This document shows positions 53,554 through 63,885 of a DNA stretch of 64,000 nucleotides, piece after piece. The notes below the pieces were generated by a model. The model had not been told where the DNA came from. It made no database searches and worked only from the letters and a program-made list of their open reading frames with translations. The stretch is from Rhodospirillaceae bacterium (GTDB lineage: Bacteria > Pseudomonadota > Alphaproteobacteria > Rhodospirillales > UBA2165): positions 52,699 to 116,698 of the forward strand of contig CANIGJ010000009.1 of the NCBI GenBank assembly GCA_947467145.1. The letters are read 5' to 3'. The position numbers were made by a program, and so were the translations under genes. Each line of letters starts with the position of its first letter. Positions within the stretch are counted from its first letter, which is position 1.

Positions 53554-54855
53554 ATGGTGAGACCCAGCTATCTCCTCCACCACATGGTCAACCGCAGCTT
53601 CCTGCGTCCGCTCCGTCATCGCGATTTCGCGCTGACCGAGCTGATCGGCTGGTTCACCATTTCGGGCGTCTGGTTCCAGCGCGTCGGCCTCGGCTGGTTG
53701 ACCTGGGATATGACCCATTCGGGCGCGTGGCTCGGCATCATCGGTATGGCGGAAGCCGCCCCTTCGATCCTGTTCGCGCCCCTGGCCGGCGCCTATGCCG
53801 ACCGGTTCGACCGCTTGGTCATGGGCCGGATCATCCAGGTCAGCATCCTGACCATGACCGGCATCCTCGCCGTGATCACGATCGAAGGACTGATCGACGT
53901 CTATTTGCTGTTTTTCCTGACCCTGGCGATCGGCACCATCAGCGCCTTCTGGGCGCCGGTGCGCCATTCGATCGTCGCCAATGTGGTGCCGCGCGAAGAT
54001 CTACCGCAGGCCGTGGCGCTGCATTCCATGCTGTTCAACCTGGCGCGCTTCGTCGGCCCCGCCATGGCCGGCCCGATCATCGCCTATTGGGGCGTGGGCT
54101 GGGCCTTTGCCGCAACGTCGGCCAGCTATCTCGGCTACCTGATCGTGCTGTTCACCATCCGGCTGACCAATCCGGACGAAAAAAGTTCGCGCGACAATTC
54201 GATCATGCGCGATATGCGCGACGGCTTCGCCTACGCCGCCACCCACCCCGCGCTCAAATATCTGTTCCTCGCGGTGATCGCGACGGCGGTGTTTTTCCGC
54301 TCCTACGCCGAACTTCTCGCGGGTATCGCCGAAACCGTCTTCAACCAAGGACCCGAGGGGTTTGGCTACCTCGTTTCGGTCACCGGCGGCGGCGCGATCC
54401 TGGGCGCCTTGTGGATCGGCATGATGCCGCAGCCGACACAGGTGCTGCGTGGATTCTACATCGCGCTGTGGATCGGCATCGTTTTCCTGACGCTCTTCGC
54501 CGCCACCACGACCTTGTGGCTCGCCCTGGTCTATTCGGTCGTCCTGGGGTTTAGCTCGACCGCCATTAACATCAGCACCCAGGTCCTGATCCAATCGACG
54601 GTCAAAGGCGTCATGCGCGGCCGGGTGATGAGCTTTTACAGCATGGTGTCGCGGGCGGGGCCGGCGGTTGGGGCCGTTTTGGTAGGCTGGGCCTCGGTTT
54701 ATGTTGGATTTGAATGGCCCATTATCGGAACGGTTGTTGTGACTGCGATCGTCGGAGCCTATGTCTTTTATAAGCGTCGCGGGATCGCCGCAGGACTGGA
54801 CCGCGACGTCCCCAAAGACGCGCCCAAAGACACCAATCCCGTGCCGTCCGCCTAG
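53554..54855 (+). CDS. MFS transporter (DHA3/EntS-like)
   Basis: A 433-residue, twelve-helix major facilitator. [14 protein letters not shown] is the loop 2-3 signature of the DHA3 drug/siderophore branch, and [13 protein letters not shown] is also typical. A second ATG at 53584 gives the family's usual start ([15 protein letters not shown]) and could be the true one; neither has a good ribosome-binding site. Substrate unknown. lepA follows after 62 bases. Confidence 0.92.
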   Translation: MVRPSYLLHHMVNRSFLRPLRHRDFALTELIGWFTISGVWFQRVGLGWLTWDMTHSGAWLGIIGMAEAAPSILFAPLAGAYADRFDRLVMGRIIQVSILTMTGILAVITIEGLIDVYLLFFLTLAIGTISAFWAPVRHSIVANVVPREDLPQAVALHSMLFNLARFVGPAMAGPIIAYWGVGWAFAATSASYLGYLIVLFTIRLTNPDEKSSRDNSIMRDMRDGFAYAATHPALKYLFLAVIATAVFFRSYAELLAGIAETVFNQGPEGFGYLVSVTGGGAILGALWIGMMPQPTQVLRGFYIALWIGIVFLTLFAATTTLWLALVYSVVLGFSSTAINISTQVLIQSTVKGVMRGRVMSFYSMVSRAGPAVGAVLVGWASVYVGFEWPIIGTVVVTAIVGAYVFYKRRGIAAGLDRDVPKDAPKDTNPVPSA

Positions 54856-54917
54856 GCTTCGCCCGGGGCTACGGCAACGATGGAAAAACGCCCTGTAGAG
54901 TGATAAGTACCGCGCCC

Positions 54918-56717
54918 ATGAGCGACCTGACCCATATCCGAAACTTCTCGATCATTGCCCATATCGACCATGGGAAATCGACCCTTGCCGACCGCCTGAT
55001 CCAAAAATGCGGCGGATTGGCTGACCGTGAGATGAAGGAGCAAGTGCTCGATTCGATGGATATCGAACGCGAGCGCGGCATCACCATCAAAGCGCAGACC
55101 GTGCGGCTGTCCTACAAGGCGCTGAACGGCGAGACCTATACGCTCAACCTGATCGACACCCCAGGTCACGTCGACTTTTCCTATGAGGTCAGCCGCTCGC
55201 TCGCCGCCTGCGAAGGCGCGTTGCTGGTGGTCGACGCCTCACAAGGCGTGGAAGCCCAGACCCTGGCGAACGCCTATCTCGCCATCGATGCCGGCCTTGA
55301 TATCGTGCCCGTACTCAACAAGATCGATCTTCCCGCCGCCGAACCCGATCGCGTGCGCCAGCAGATCGAGGACGTGGTCGGCATCGACGCCTCGGACGCA
55401 GTGATGATTTCCGCGAAGACCGGCATCGGCATCGAAGACGTTCTGGAGGCCCTGATCCATCGCCTGCCCGCCCCCAAGGGCGATGCGGATGCGCCCTTGA
55501 AGGCCCTGCTGGTCGATTCGTGGTACGACGCTTATCTCGGCGTCATGATCCTGGTGCGCGTGAAGGACGGCAAACTGTCGCGCGGCATGAAAGTGCGCAT
55601 GATGGCCGGCGGCGCCACCCATCAGATCGACCAGGTTGGCGTCTTCACGCCCAAGGCGAAACAGGTCGACGAACTCGGCCCCGGCGATGTCGGCTATTTC
55701 ACGGCCTCGATCAAAGCCGTTGCCGAAACCCAGGTCGGCGACACCGTCACCGACGACAAACGCCCCGCCGAAGCCGCACTCGAAGGCTTCAAGCCGTCCG
55801 TGCCGGTGGTCTTCTCCAGCTTGTTCCCGATCGACGCCAACGATTTCGAGGATCTGCGCGACAGCCTCGCCAAGTTGCGCCTCAACGACGCGTCTTTCGT
55901 CTACGAAGCGGAAACCTCGGCCGCCCTCGGCTTCGGCTTCCGCTGCGGCTTCCTGGGCCTGCTGCATCTGGAAATCGTGCAGGAACGCCTGGAGCGCGAA
56001 TTCGATCTCGACCTGATCACGACCGCGCCCAGCGTCGTCTACAAGGTCCACCTGACCAACGGCACGTCGCAGGAACTGCACAATCCCGCCGACATGCCCG
56101 ATGTCGTCAAGATTACGAAAATCGAAGAGCCGTGGATCAAGGCGACGATTCTGGTGCCCGACCAGCATCTGGGCGGCGTGCTGGCGCTCTGCACCGAACG
56201 GCGCGGCGAACAGCTCGATCTTACCTATGTCGGCAATCGCGCGATGGTGGTCTATCGCCTGCCGCTGAACGAAGTCGTGTTCGATTTCTACGACCGTCTG
56301 AAATCGACGTCGCGCGGCTATGCCAGCTTCGACTATCAGATCGACGGCTATCGCGAATCCGATCTGGTGAAGGTCGCCATCTTGGTGAACAACGAGCCGG
56401 TCGATGCCCTGTCGTTCATCGCGCACCGCGCTCAGGCGGAAGCGCGCGGCCGGTCCATCTGCTCACGCTTGAAAGACCTCATCCCACGGCAATTGTTCAA
56501 GATCGCGGTGCAAGCCTCGATCGGCGGCAAGGTGATCGCGCGCGAAACGATCTCGGCGATGCGCAAGGACGTGACCGCCAAATGTTACGGCGGCGACGCA
56601 ACGCGCAAGCGCAAGCTGCTGGAAAAACAAAAGGCCGGCAAAAAGCGCATGCGCCAATTCGGCCAGGTGGAGATTCCGCAATCGGCCTTTCTCGCCGCCC
56701 TCAAAATGGGCGATTGA
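54918..56717 (+). CDS. lepA: Elongation factor 4 (back-translocating GTPase LepA)
   Basis: A 599-residue ribosomal GTPase. G1 [10 protein letters not shown]2 region [10 protein letters not shown]3 DTPGH, G4 NKID and G5 SAKTG are all present. The C-terminal LepA-specific domain ends with [17 protein letters not shown]. It acts on stalled or mistranslocated ribosomes and in 30S assembly. The 3' end overlaps a convergent hypothetical gene by 17 bases. Confidence 0.98.
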   Translation: MSDLTHIRNFSIIAHIDHGKSTLADRLIQKCGGLADREMKEQVLDSMDIERERGITIKAQTVRLSYKALNGETYTLNLIDTPGHVDFSYEVSRSLAACEGALLVVDASQGVEAQTLANAYLAIDAGLDIVPVLNKIDLPAAEPDRVRQQIEDVVGIDASDAVMISAKTGIGIEDVLEALIHRLPAPKGDADAPLKALLVDSWYDAYLGVMILVRVKDGKLSRGMKVRMMAGGATHQIDQVGVFTPKAKQVDELGPGDVGYFTASIKAVAETQVGDTVTDDKRPAEAALEGFKPSVPVVFSSLFPIDANDFEDLRDSLAKLRLNDASFVYEAETSAALGFGFRCGFLGLLHLEIVQERLEREFDLDLITTAPSVVYKVHLTNGTSQELHNPADMPDVVKITKIEEPWIKATILVPDQHLGGVLALCTERRGEQLDLTYVGNRAMVVYRLPLNEVVFDFYDRLKSTSRGYASFDYQIDGYRESDLVKVAILVNNEPVDALSFIAHRAQAEARGRSICSRLKDLIPRQLFKIAVQASIGGKVIARETISAMRKDVTAKCYGGDATRKRKLLEKQKAGKKRMRQFGQVEIPQSAFLAALKMGD

Positions 56718-57297
56718 GCCCACCGCCGAAGCCGTCATTTCCTGGACCGTTTCCTGGCCGAGCTTCACTCCCCTGAACACTTGAGGGGATGTGGCTTGCC
56801 GGTGGGATGACATCGGCCTGTTCAAGATACAGCGGGTCCAACGCTGGATCGACGCCGTCATCGGTCGGCTGGCGCGACGGATCGTATTCCTCCAGATCGC
56901 GGTATTTTGACGGAATCCCGATATCGTCCTTATCGGCCTCGCGGGCGGCCGCGACGATCTCTTCATAACTGGCTTCGGGAAAAGAATCCGGGCCGGTATC
57001 GTCCGGGTCGGGGGCGGGGCGGAACAGCCAAACGAGCAGTCCACCGGGAACGCCGATCAGCAGCCAGCCCGGCAGGATCAGCAGCGGCAGGACCACGTAA
57101 TCCCAGACCGCGGGGTGCAGGACGGCATCCACGTTGTCGCGGAAGGCATCGAACAGATCGGGGGCCAGCACCTCCAGGACATCGCGCGCCGCCATGGTGC
57201 CCCAATCATGCGTAATGCCCTGCGCGGCCGTCTCCAGCGCGGCGGCCAGAAAAGCCGCCGCCAGGAGCCCCCAGCCCAATAATCGCATTGGATGCAT
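56701..57297 (-). CDS. Hypothetical membrane-anchored protein
   Basis: A 198-residue protein. It has an N-terminal hydrophobic segment (about residues 4-22), a second at about 70-90 ([19 protein letters not shown]), then an acidic, proline-rich, probably disordered cytoplasmic tail with [27 protein letters not shown] do not recognise the family, although the [13 protein letters not shown] element looks conserved. Start could also be the ATG nine bases in. It is convergent with lepA and divergent from the hybrid kinase. Confidence 0.7.
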   Translation of the reverse strand: MHPMRLLGWGLLAAAFLAAALETAAQGITHDWGTMAARDVLEVLAPDLFDAFRDNVDAVLHPAVWDYVVLPLLILPGWLLIGVPGGLLVWLFRPAPDPDDTGPDSFPEASYEEIVAAAREADKDDIGIPSKYRDLEEYDPSRQPTDDGVDPALDPLYLEQADVIPPASHIPSSVQGSEARPGNGPGNDGFGGGLNRPF

Positions 57298-57352
57298 AGG
57301 GTTAGATTAGCAGGGTTCGCCTCCTATCCCCAAACTGCTATATCCTGGAACG

Positions 57353-60300
57353 ATGAAGCCTTTTTTCGACTCGAACCTGCCGCCTGGCGGCGATCATACC
57401 CTCAGCGGGCCGGTCGCCATCGTCCTGGGTATCGGGATTTTCGTGTCCGTTGCCATCGCGCAGGTGATCCAGTCGGTCGAAATCCGGCGGGAAGCGGCCG
57501 ACTTCCAACTTGCCGCCGAACAGACGATCAACACCATCGAGGATCGGGTCGATAACCAGATCGAACTCCTCCGCTCCATAGTTTCTTTGTTCAACAGCTC
57601 GGACGACGTCGAACGCGGGGAATTCCAATCCTTTGTCGCCGACTCGCTCCAAAGGCACCCGACGATTCAATTGGTAGGCTGGATACCCCGCGTACCGGCC
57701 GGATCTCGGGCAGAGTTCGAAGCCGCAGCCCAGCGCGAAGGACTCACGAATTACCAGATCAATGAGCGTAGCATCGATCGCCGGGTTATCCCTGCCTCGC
57801 CGCGCCCCGAATACTTTCCCAATCTGTTTCTAGAACCCCCGCCGGCCACCGCGGCCACTTACGGGCTCGATCAGGCCTCTGAAATCACTCGCCGCGCAGC
57901 ATTGGAACGCGCGCGCGACACCGGAGAATTAGTCTTCAGTGCACGCACCGAGCTAGCGCTCGTAACCGAAAACAGGACCGCCATTATCGCTTACGCGCCT
58001 GTCTATCGCCGCACCGGGACGAAACCGAGCACCATCGAACAGCGTCAAGCGGACCTGAGCGGTTTCGCTTATGGCGTCGTTCGGCCATCGGTGATTGTCG
58101 ATACCATGCTTGCCGGACGCGCCAGCGGCGCCTTCAGTAAAGAAATGCACATTGACGTTTTCGATACGACCGATGCGGCGCATCCGCAGCTTCTGTTTTC
58201 ATACAACAACAAGTCCGAGGCGCGCGACAACGTCACATCACCCGCGGCGCGCGGCAAGAACGATCATGTTAGTTCGACATCCTTCGGCGGCCGCGAATGG
58301 ACCTTCGTTGCCCGACCGATCGGCGGTGTCCTCAGCGGCGTGATGTCTTGGCAGACCGCCATGGCCTTCAGCGCATCGTTCATCCTCAGCCTGCTGCTGG
58401 CGGCCTATCTGCACACCGTCAACAACCGCGCGCGCCTGGTCGAGGCGGAGGTCAGCGTGCGCACGAATGAACTGCGCCTGACCAACGAGCTGCTGCGCGA
58501 CAGCGAAGATCGCCTGCGCGTCATCACGAATTCGCTGCCCGCCCTCATCGCCTATGTCGATCGCAATTTGGTCTCTCGCTTCGCGAACGAGCGTTATCGC
58601 GAGATCGGCGTCGATCCGAAGAGCCTCATCGGACAGTCGGTGTCCGAGGTCCGCCGGGGTCAGGACTACGAAACCATCCGGCCCTATTTCGAACGCGCCG
58701 CCAACGGCGAACGCCTCAGCTTCGAGATCGCAGCCGATATCGGCAATGGGCAGATCCGCTACAGCGTACTCGATTGCACACCAGATCTCGTCGACGGGAT
58801 CCCTCGCGGATTCTATCTGCTGGGTCGCGACGTAACCGCCGAACGCAATGCCGAAAACAAGATCCAGCGCGCGAACGATCTGCTACGCAGCAGCGAAGAG
58901 CGCCTGCGCATCATCACAAATTCATTGCCGGCCTTGATCGCGCATATCGACCGCGACATGCGCATCCAATACATGAACGAGCGCTTCGCCATCCTGAGCG
59001 TCGAGATGGACAATGCAATCGGCAAGCCGTTGGAGACCGTCATCGGGCCGGAAAAATTCGCCCGCCTGCGCGTCGCCTGCGAACGCGCCCTCCAGGGCGA
59101 GGCATCGCAGATCGAAATCACCGTCGATACGATGCATGGGCGCGAAATTTCGATCCTCACCGATTTCACGCCCGACGTGCGTTACGACGGCGAGGTTCGC
59201 GGCTTCTACTTCGTCGCGCTCAACGTAACCGCGCAACGCGCCTTGGAGATCGAACTCGACCGCTTCTTCCGCCAATCGCTGAGCTTCATGTGGGTCGCGA
59301 CCTTCGACGGCTTCCTGCGACGCTTCAACGACACGTGGCAGAACGTTCTCGGCTATACGCACGACGAACTGGTTTCGACACCATATATCGAATTCGTTCA
59401 TCCCGACGACCGCGCCAAGGTCGAGGGCGCGCTCGAGCGCCTGCAGACCGGGCGCGATCTGACCAACCTTGAAATCCGCATGCTGACCAAGGACGGCGAT
59501 GAACGGTTCATTCTGTGGAATGGCGCGGCCAATCCGCAGGAACGCCAGATCTACGCGACCGGTCACGACATCACGGATCTCAAGGCCGTCGATCGGATGA
59601 AAGACGAATTCGTCTCGACGGTCAGCCACGAACTGCGCACGCCGTTGACCTCGATCAAGGGGGCGCTCGGCCTGATGCGCGCGAAGACATTGGGCACCTT
59701 GCCGACCGACATGAACATGATGCTCGATATCGCCTACAAGAACTGCGACCGCTTGGTCCTGCTCATCAACGATATTCTCGACGTCGAAAAAATCGAAGCC
59801 GGCAAGATGGACTTCAGGTTCGAGCCGGCCGACATCATGGCCATCGTGCGGAACGCCGTGGCGGCCAACCAGGCCTATGCCGATCAGTTCGGCGTCACCT
59901 TGTCGCTGGAAGCCGGCCTCGAACAAGCCACGATCCGCGCGGATGAAGGCCGCATCATGCAGGTCCTAGCCAACCTGATGTCGAATGCGGCGAAATTCTC
60001 GCCCGAGGACGGAACGATCAGAATCCGCGTCGAGCGGCGCGGACGCCTGATCCGTGTCTCGGTCGAAGATGACGGGCCAGGCATTACCGAGGATTTCCGC
60101 CCCCGCATCTTCGAAAAATTCTCTCAGGGCGATTCATCGGATCGGCGCAAGGTGAGCGGCACCGGCCTAGGGCTCAGCATCGTACGTGCCATCGTCGAAC
60201 GGCACGGCGGCCGCATCGATTTCGACACCGAACTGGGCAAAGGTTCGACCTTCTATTTCGAGATTCCGGAATGGATCAACAATCAACCGGCCGATGCCGC

Positions 60301-61099
60301 CCATACACCGCACCGCATCCTGATCTGCGAGGACGATCCCGACGTCGCCGAGATCCTACGCGGCATCATCGAACGGTGTGGGCATAGCGCGGATATCGCG
60401 CTCAGCGCCGAGCAGGCCCAGGCGCTGCTGGCGCAACACAACTACGCCGGAATGACACTCGACATCGTGTTGCCCGACATGAACGGCGTCGATTTCTTCA
60501 AGCAGCTCCGCGCCCATCCGCGCACACGCCTGCTGCCCATCATCATCGTTTCAGCGAAAGCTGCGGAAAGCGCGGAGAAGATCAACGGCAGCGCCATCAA
60601 TGTCGTTGATTGGCTCGATAAGCCGCTCGACGTGGATCGGATGGCGGAGGCGGTCAAATCGGCGATCGTCATGAACGCCCAATCCGCCCAACGCATTCTG
60701 CATATCGAAGACGATCCCGATCTCGTTCAGATCGTCGCCCGGCAAGTCGGCAATGACGTTTCGTTCGTGTCCGCCGGTAGCCTCGCGGCCGCACGCCAAT
60801 TGCTCGGCAAGGAGCGCTTCGATCTGGTCATCCTCGATCTCATCCTGCCCGACGGGCGGGGCGAAGATCTGCTGCCGCTCATGAACAATCCGGATGGCAC
60901 GCCGATTCCCGTCATCGTCTTCTCGGCCATGGAAGTGCCGGTCGAGATCGCCGGGCGAGTCGAAACCGTCCTGATCAAAACCCGATCAACCGATCAGATG
61001 TTGACGGAAGCCATTGACGCTTTCGTAACACGAAATAATCTAGCCTCGCCGAGCTCGGGCCCGCACAACACCGACGACAGGACCACTTCAAATGTTTGA
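57353..61099 (+). CDS. CHASE/PAS hybrid histidine kinase with two C-terminal receiver domains
   Basis: A 1248-residue sensor kinase. TM1 near residues 19-40; a CHASE sensor outside the membrane at about 60-310; TM2 near 330-355; three PAS domains (about 380-490, 505-620 and 630-750); HisKA with SHELRTPLTSIKG near 760; HATPase with NLMSNAAKFSP, DDGPGI and GTGLGLS; receiver 1 (ICEDDPD, LDIVLPDMNG, DKPLD); receiver 2 (HIEDDPD, LDLILPDGRG, with Thr in KTRST). The first receiver has a full acidic pocket; the second lacks the usual KP after its Lys. No HPt domain. It overlaps the next gene by 8 bases and leads a four-gene operon. Confidence 0.93.
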   Translation: MKPFFDSNLPPGGDHTLSGPVAIVLGIGIFVSVAIAQVIQSVEIRREAADFQLAAEQTINTIEDRVDNQIELLRSIVSLFNSSDDVERGEFQSFVADSLQRHPTIQLVGWIPRVPAGSRAEFEAAAQREGLTNYQINERSIDRRVIPASPRPEYFPNLFLEPPPATAATYGLDQASEITRRAALERARDTGELVFSARTELALVTENRTAIIAYAPVYRRTGTKPSTIEQRQADLSGFAYGVVRPSVIVDTMLAGRASGAFSKEMHIDVFDTTDAAHPQLLFSYNNKSEARDNVTSPAARGKNDHVSSTSFGGREWTFVARPIGGVLSGVMSWQTAMAFSASFILSLLLAAYLHTVNNRARLVEAEVSVRTNELRLTNELLRDSEDRLRVITNSLPALIAYVDRNLVSRFANERYREIGVDPKSLIGQSVSEVRRGQDYETIRPYFERAANGERLSFEIAADIGNGQIRYSVLDCTPDLVDGIPRGFYLLGRDVTAERNAENKIQRANDLLRSSEERLRIITNSLPALIAHIDRDMRIQYMNERFAILSVEMDNAIGKPLETVIGPEKFARLRVACERALQGEASQIEITVDTMHGREISILTDFTPDVRYDGEVRGFYFVALNVTAQRALEIELDRFFRQSLSFMWVATFDGFLRRFNDTWQNVLGYTHDELVSTPYIEFVHPDDRAKVEGALERLQTGRDLTNLEIRMLTKDGDERFILWNGAANPQERQIYATGHDITDLKAVDRMKDEFVSTVSHELRTPLTSIKGALGLMRAKTLGTLPTDMNMMLDIAYKNCDRLVLLINDILDVEKIEAGKMDFRFEPADIMAIVRNAVAANQAYADQFGVTLSLEAGLEQATIRADEGRIMQVLANLMSNAAKFSPEDGTIRIRVERRGRLIRVSVEDDGPGITEDFRPRIFEKFSQGDSSDRRKVSGTGLGLSIVRAIVERHGGRIDFDTELGKGSTFYFEIPEWINNQPADAAHTPHRILICEDDPDVAEILRGIIERCGHSADIALSAEQAQALLAQHNYAGMTLDIVLPDMNGVDFFKQLRAHPRTRLLPIIIVSAKAAESAEKINGSAINVVDWLDKPLDVDRMAEAVKSAIVMNAQSAQRILHIEDDPDLVQIVARQVGNDVSFVSAGSLAAARQLLGKERFDLVILDLILPDGRGEDLLPLMNNPDGTPIPVIVFSAMEVPVEIAGRVETVLIKTRSTDQMLTEAIDAFVTRNNLASPSSGPHNTDDRTTSNV

Positions 61100-61490
61100 C
61101 CGCCCCCTACGCCGCATCCTCCACGTCGAGGATGAAGCCGACATCCGCACCATTGCCAAATTGACGCTCGAAGCGATCGGCGGATTCGAGGTCGAATCGT
61201 GCGAATCCGGCCCGGATGCTATTGCGCGCATCGCCGCCTTCAAGCCCGATCTTCTGCTGCTCGATGTCATGATGCCGGGCATGGACGGACCGATGACCCT
61301 GAGCGAATTGCGCAAACTGCCCGAAGGCGCCGCCACGCCGGCGGTCTTCATGACCGCCAAAGCGCAATCGCACGAAATTGCGAAGTTCAAGGAATTGGGC
61401 GCCATCGACGTGGTGACCAAGCCGTTCGATCCGCAAACGCTCTGCGATCATCTGAAGGAGATCTGGCGGCGCACCGGGGAAGTAAAATGA
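61092..61490 (+). CDS. Single-domain response regulator
   Basis: A 132-residue receiver. VEDEADIRT gives the acidic pair, LLLDVMMPGMDG the phospho-acceptor Asp, FMTAKA the Thr position and TKPFDP the conserved Lys. No output domain. It begins inside the kinase gene and overlaps the next gene (ATGA). It could relay phosphate or sequester it. Confidence 0.93.
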   Translation: MFDRPLRRILHVEDEADIRTIAKLTLEAIGGFEVESCESGPDAIARIAAFKPDLLLLDVMMPGMDGPMTLSELRKLPEGAATPAVFMTAKAQSHEIAKFKELGAIDVVTKPFDPQTLCDHLKEIWRRTGEVK

Positions 61491-62716
61491 CTGCGCTCAA
61501 AATCCTGATTGTCGACGACGACGCCGAAACGTCCGAACTGCGTCAGCTCGTCTTGTCGGCGGCCGGGCATTCGGTCGATATCCTGACATCGAGTACACAG
61601 GCGATCGAACGGCTGGAACAGAACAAGCCGGATCTCCTGATCACCGACATTATGATGCCGGAGCTGGATGGGCTGGAACTGACCAAGCGCATCCGCCAGA
61701 ACCCGAAGCTCGAGGGCCTCAAGGTCATCGTCATGTCAGCCAAAGCCTATGAGTTCGATCGCAAGCGCGCGGTCGATATGGGCGCCGACGGGTTCATTCC
61801 GAAATCCATCAAGATCGAATTGTTGAAGGAGCAGATCGTCAAGATCGTCGAAGACAAGATGACCCTGACCTATTGGGGGGTGCGCGGCACCTTGCCCGTG
61901 CCGGGGCACGGCTCGTTGCGCTACGGCGGCAATACGCCATGCGTGACGGTGGAATTCATGAGCGGCCGCCTGCTCATTTTCGATGCCGGCTCGGGCATCA
62001 AGGCATTGTCCAATCATCTGATGAAGCTGGGCCGGCCGCGGCTCGAGGCGAAGATTCTGATTTCGCATCCGCATTGGGATCACATCAACGCACTGCCGTT
62101 CTTTGTGCCCTTGTACATCCCCGGCAATGAATTCGAGATCATGGGCGCCACCCAAGGCGACAAAAGCGTGCGCGAGATCATCGCCGCGCAGATGGACGAC
62201 GTCTACTTCCCGATCACGCTCAAGGAATTCGGCGCCCGCATCTATTTCCGTGATCTGCGCCAGGAAACCTTCACGATCGACAATGACATCCAGATCGAGA
62301 CCCTGCTGCTCAGCCATCCCGGCTATTGCTTGGGCTATCGCATCAATTTCAAGGGCCGCTCGATCTGCTACGTCACCGATAACGAGATGTATCTGGACGA
62401 TCATCCGTCGTTCAATCCGAAATACATCGCCGATCTGGTCAAGTTCGTGAACGGCGCCGACGTTCTGATCACCGACACCACCTATTTCGATCCGGAATAC
62501 AAAACCAAGGTCGATTGGGGCCATTCGTGCATCAGCAAAGTTGTCGAGCTGGCCGATGCCGCCGGGGTCAAAGCGCTGCATCTGTTCCACCACGATCCCG
62601 ACCAAGACGATGACGCCATCGATCGCAAGCTGGCGACCGCGCGTGAGGCGCTCACGGAGCGCAACTCGGCGGTCGACTGCGTCGCCCCGGCCGAAGGCGG
62701 GATTTTCCATATATGA
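61487..62716 (+). CDS. Response regulator with metallo-beta-lactamase-fold output domain
   Basis: A 409-residue fusion. Residues 1-122 are a receiver (IVDDDAE, LLITDIMMPELDG, VMSAKA, IPKS in place of the usual KP loop). From about residue 125 comes an MBL hydrolase of the PhnP-like group: YWGVRGTLPVPG, RYGGNTPCV, SHPHWDH metal site, LLSHPGYC, YVTDNEMY and LFHHDPDQDD, which keep all expected ligands. This class includes phosphodiesterases for cyclic phosphates and nucleotides, so a cyclic-nucleotide-degrading output is possible but unproven. It is the only non-receiver product downstream of the kinase in the operon. Confidence 0.92.
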   Translation: MTALKILIVDDDAETSELRQLVLSAAGHSVDILTSSTQAIERLEQNKPDLLITDIMMPELDGLELTKRIRQNPKLEGLKVIVMSAKAYEFDRKRAVDMGADGFIPKSIKIELLKEQIVKIVEDKMTLTYWGVRGTLPVPGHGSLRYGGNTPCVTVEFMSGRLLIFDAGSGIKALSNHLMKLGRPRLEAKILISHPHWDHINALPFFVPLYIPGNEFEIMGATQGDKSVREIIAAQMDDVYFPITLKEFGARIYFRDLRQETFTIDNDIQIETLLLSHPGYCLGYRINFKGRSICYVTDNEMYLDDHPSFNPKYIADLVKFVNGADVLITDTTYFDPEYKTKVDWGHSCISKVVELADAAGVKALHLFHHDPDQDDDAIDRKLATAREALTERNSAVDCVAPAEGGIFHI

Positions 62717-63096
62717 CGGAATTCCCTTCTGGCCCGCTCCGCATCTTCATCGTCGATGACGATCAGGATGTCATTGCGTTGATGACCACCTTGCTGGAAG
62801 CGCGCGGCCACGAAATCCGTTCCAACCTCGTCGGCGACCAGGCGATCCCGCAGATCGTCCAGATGCGGCCGCATTGCGTGCTGGTCGATCTGATGATGGC
62901 CGCCATCGACGGCTATGCGCTGACGGGCGAGCTGAAAAAGCGCCAGGAACTCAAAGACACCAAATTCGTGATGGTGTCGGCGCGGACCGGGCCAATGTGG
63001 AGCGAGAAATCACGCGCCGCCGGCCTCGACGGCTACATCACCAAGCCGCTCGATATCGCCACCTTCGCAGAACAGGTCGAAGCCTTTCTGCAATAG
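62713..63096 (+). CDS. Single-domain response regulator
   Basis: A 127-residue receiver. IVDDDQDVI, VLVDLMMAAIDG with the acceptor Asp, VSARTG and TKPLD keep the active site, though AAIDG replaces the common PGMDG after the acceptor. No output domain. The start overlaps the previous stop (ATGA). Last gene of the operon; tRNA-Ser follows after 147 bases with no clear terminator. Confidence 0.92.
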   Translation: MTEFPSGPLRIFIVDDDQDVIALMTTLLEARGHEIRSNLVGDQAIPQIVQMRPHCVLVDLMMAAIDGYALTGELKKRQELKDTKFVMVSARTGPMWSEKSRAAGLDGYITKPLDIATFAEQVEAFLQ

Positions 63097-63243
63097 CGGT
63101 CCAGGCCGCCGGATCGGGGGCCAGGGCGCGATTTCTGCCGATTCCGGGCCGGAATTAAGGCCAAACCCGGTTGCGGGAGGCCGCCTTGCACGCTAGGTTG
63201 CCGCCCGCGTGACGGCCCCTAGGGAAACCCAGTGAGCCCGTGC

Positions 63244-63333
63244 GGAGGGATGGCCGAGTGGCTGAAGGCGCACGCTTGGAAAGCGTGTATACGTTAACCC
63301 GTATCGTGGGTTCGAATCCCACTCCCTCCGCCA
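63244..63333 (+). tRNA. tRNA-Ser (anticodon GGA), CCA encoded
   Basis: A class II tRNA. Acceptor GGAGGGA pairs with TCCCTCC. Anticodon stem CACGC/GCGTG encloses TTGGAAA with anticodon GGA. A long variable arm (TATACGTTAACCCGTATC) and T loop TTCGAAT follow, ending in GCCA. Reads UCC/UCU serine codons. Confidence 0.97.
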
Positions 63334-63488
63334 ATTCTCTGAAGCAATCTCCGACTGGCCATTCCGGTCAACGTCCGCACTGTCTTCAACGCCGGTCTTC
63401 ACCCCCCTGAGTACGCGGAACTTTGCCGTCGCGATCTGGTTCACGACATGGGGAATACCTTTTTAACACGATCTCATTAGGCGCATGT

Positions 63489-63854
63489 ATGGCGGATGCC
63501 AGGTCAGCGAGGCCAAACGCACGGTCATTTATAAAGAATGCGGCGGCGCTTGCCTTTTTATTCATGGGTGCCTGCACGTCCGGCGATATGAGTTCTAGGA
63601 ACACCAATAGTTCCGCGAGCCCCGACATTGGTTCCATGAGTTTCACGCCGTGGCCCGCCCTGCAGGCACCCTGGGGTTGTGCCGCTGGCATACCAATTTC
63701 GGTTTCCGGTGCCATCATTGAAACAGGCGCAGACAGCTTCGTGATGAATGCGCTGCGCCGCAACATCAGAGTAGGCCTGGAGAATTTAGGTGAAGCCCGC
63801 GCAAAAGACTTGCGGGTCGGCGACGCGGTGAGTGTAAGCGGCACCACGGTCTGA
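63489..63854 (+). CDS. Small hypothetical lipoprotein
   Basis: A 121-residue ORF with an Arg/Lys start, a hydrophobic run and a plausible lipobox (FMGACTS), then a Ser/Thr/Asn-rich linker. The C-terminal half (GAIIETGADSFVMNAL, LRVGDAVSVSG) looks like a small beta fold. No family recognised. Ribosome-binding site weak. It ends 31 bases before the stop of an IS transposase fragment on the other strand, so it may have been trimmed by an insertion. The 155 bases before it hold no gene. Confidence 0.45.
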   Translation: MADARSARPNARSFIKNAAALAFLFMGACTSGDMSSRNTNSSASPDIGSMSFTPWPALQAPWGCAAGIPISVSGAIIETGADSFVMNALRRNIRVGLENLGEARAKDLRVGDAVSVSGTTV

Positions 63855-63885
63855 TCGGCCCCCATTAGGTGGTCCGGTTTGAATG

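Noticed and set aside
63193..63444. Minus-strand ORF of 83 codons across tRNA-Ser
   Set aside because: It is the antisense reading of tRNA-Ser (EWDSNPRYG-type peptide) and not a gene.
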